Positions 6,270 to 6,381 of a DNA stretch of 6,381 nt are shown here, piece after piece. Each line of letters begins with the position of its first letter. Position 1 is the stretch's first letter. The translations under genes and the position numbers were made by a program. The notes under the pieces are model-generated. The model was not told where the DNA came from. It worked only from the letters and a program-made list of their open reading frames with translations, and did no database searches. Source of the DNA: Deltaproteobacteria bacterium (GTDB lineage: Bacteria > Myxococcota > B64-G9); NCBI GenBank assembly GCA_030591745.1, contig JAUVAM010000247.1, positions 1 to 6,381 on the forward strand, given 5' to 3'.

Positions 6270-6381
6270 ATGTGCGGAAAAGTAAAGTGGTTTTTGGCTT
6301 GCTTGGTCCTGGTGCTGGCCCTTGGTCCTTCGCGCTCCGCTTTGGCCGTCGACCATGACCCTTATATCGGGGTGGGATTGG
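6270..6381 (+). CDS. Start of an exported protein gene, divergent to the sigma operon (3' end beyond window)
   Basis: ATG at 6270-6272 follows a strong GGAGG site (6260-6264) at five bases spacing. The 37 visible codons read as a textbook signal peptide: K4 and K6, a hydrophobic core from W7 to L18, then S-A-L-A with probable cleavage after residue 26. The mature protein begins V-D-H-D-P-Y-I-G-V-G-L. An aromatic followed by alternating Gly/hydrophobic residues right after the signal resembles the first strand of small outer-membrane barrels, but eleven residues are too few to decide. There is no lipobox at the cleavage site, although two cysteines occur within the signal (C2, C11). Its divergent position makes it a candidate target of the same sigma factor. 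Function not recognised. Confidence 0.7.
   Translation, partial: MCGKVKWFLACLVLVLALGPSRSALAVDHDPYIGVGL

Noticed and set aside
6003..6356. A minus-strand frame crossing the divergent intergenic region
   Set aside because: It overlaps the plus-strand signal peptide gene, the intergenic region and the sigma start in another frame; low-complexity and without motif.

Overview
The window looks like a piece of a Gram-negative bacterial chromosome of the myxobacterial or wider deltaproteobacterial kind (Myxococcota, Bradymonadota or related uncultured lineages). This is inference. It rests on moderately GC-rich coding sequence, a lipoprotein built of thrombospondin type 3 calcium-binding repeats followed by TIG, kelch and fibronectin-like modules, an ECF sigma factor with the RNA-polymerase-binding region style I associate with that group, and a secreted caspase-like protease. 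No RNA gene, insertion sequence, CRISPR array or prophage gene is visible.

Layout. Four genes lie on the minus strand and are transcribed from right to left. In order of transcription they are an ECF sigma-70 factor (6115 down to 5396), a membrane-spanning anti-sigma factor with a zinc-binding-type HxxxCxxC motif (5399 down to 4563), a secreted caspase-like protease joined to a C-terminal outer-membrane beta-barrel-like domain (4566 down to 2791), and, after an 82-base gap, a large lipoprotein (2708 down past position 1, incomplete). The first three are joined by two ATGA stop/start overlaps, so they very probably form one translationally coupled operon. The lipoprotein has its own strong ribosome binding site and may be the last operon gene or a separate unit. 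At the right edge, beyond an intergenic region of about 150 bases, a fifth gene starts on the plus strand (6270 onward). Only its signal peptide and a few mature residues are in view.

How it may work together (inference). The anti-sigma factor would hold the ECF sigma factor at the inner membrane and sense something through its roughly 160-residue periplasmic domain. Release of sigma would raise expression of the operon, including an envelope-located caspase-like protease carrying a canonical EF-hand loop, and possibly the calcium-repeat surface lipoprotein. The cluster therefore reads as a sigma-controlled, possibly calcium-responsive envelope system. Its most unusual component is a caspase-family protease apparently anchored in the outer membrane by its own barrel. 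The signal, the substrate and the promoter cannot be read from the sequence.

All large plus-strand open frames opposite these genes are antisense shadows produced by GC-rich codon bias and by the repetitive lipoprotein.
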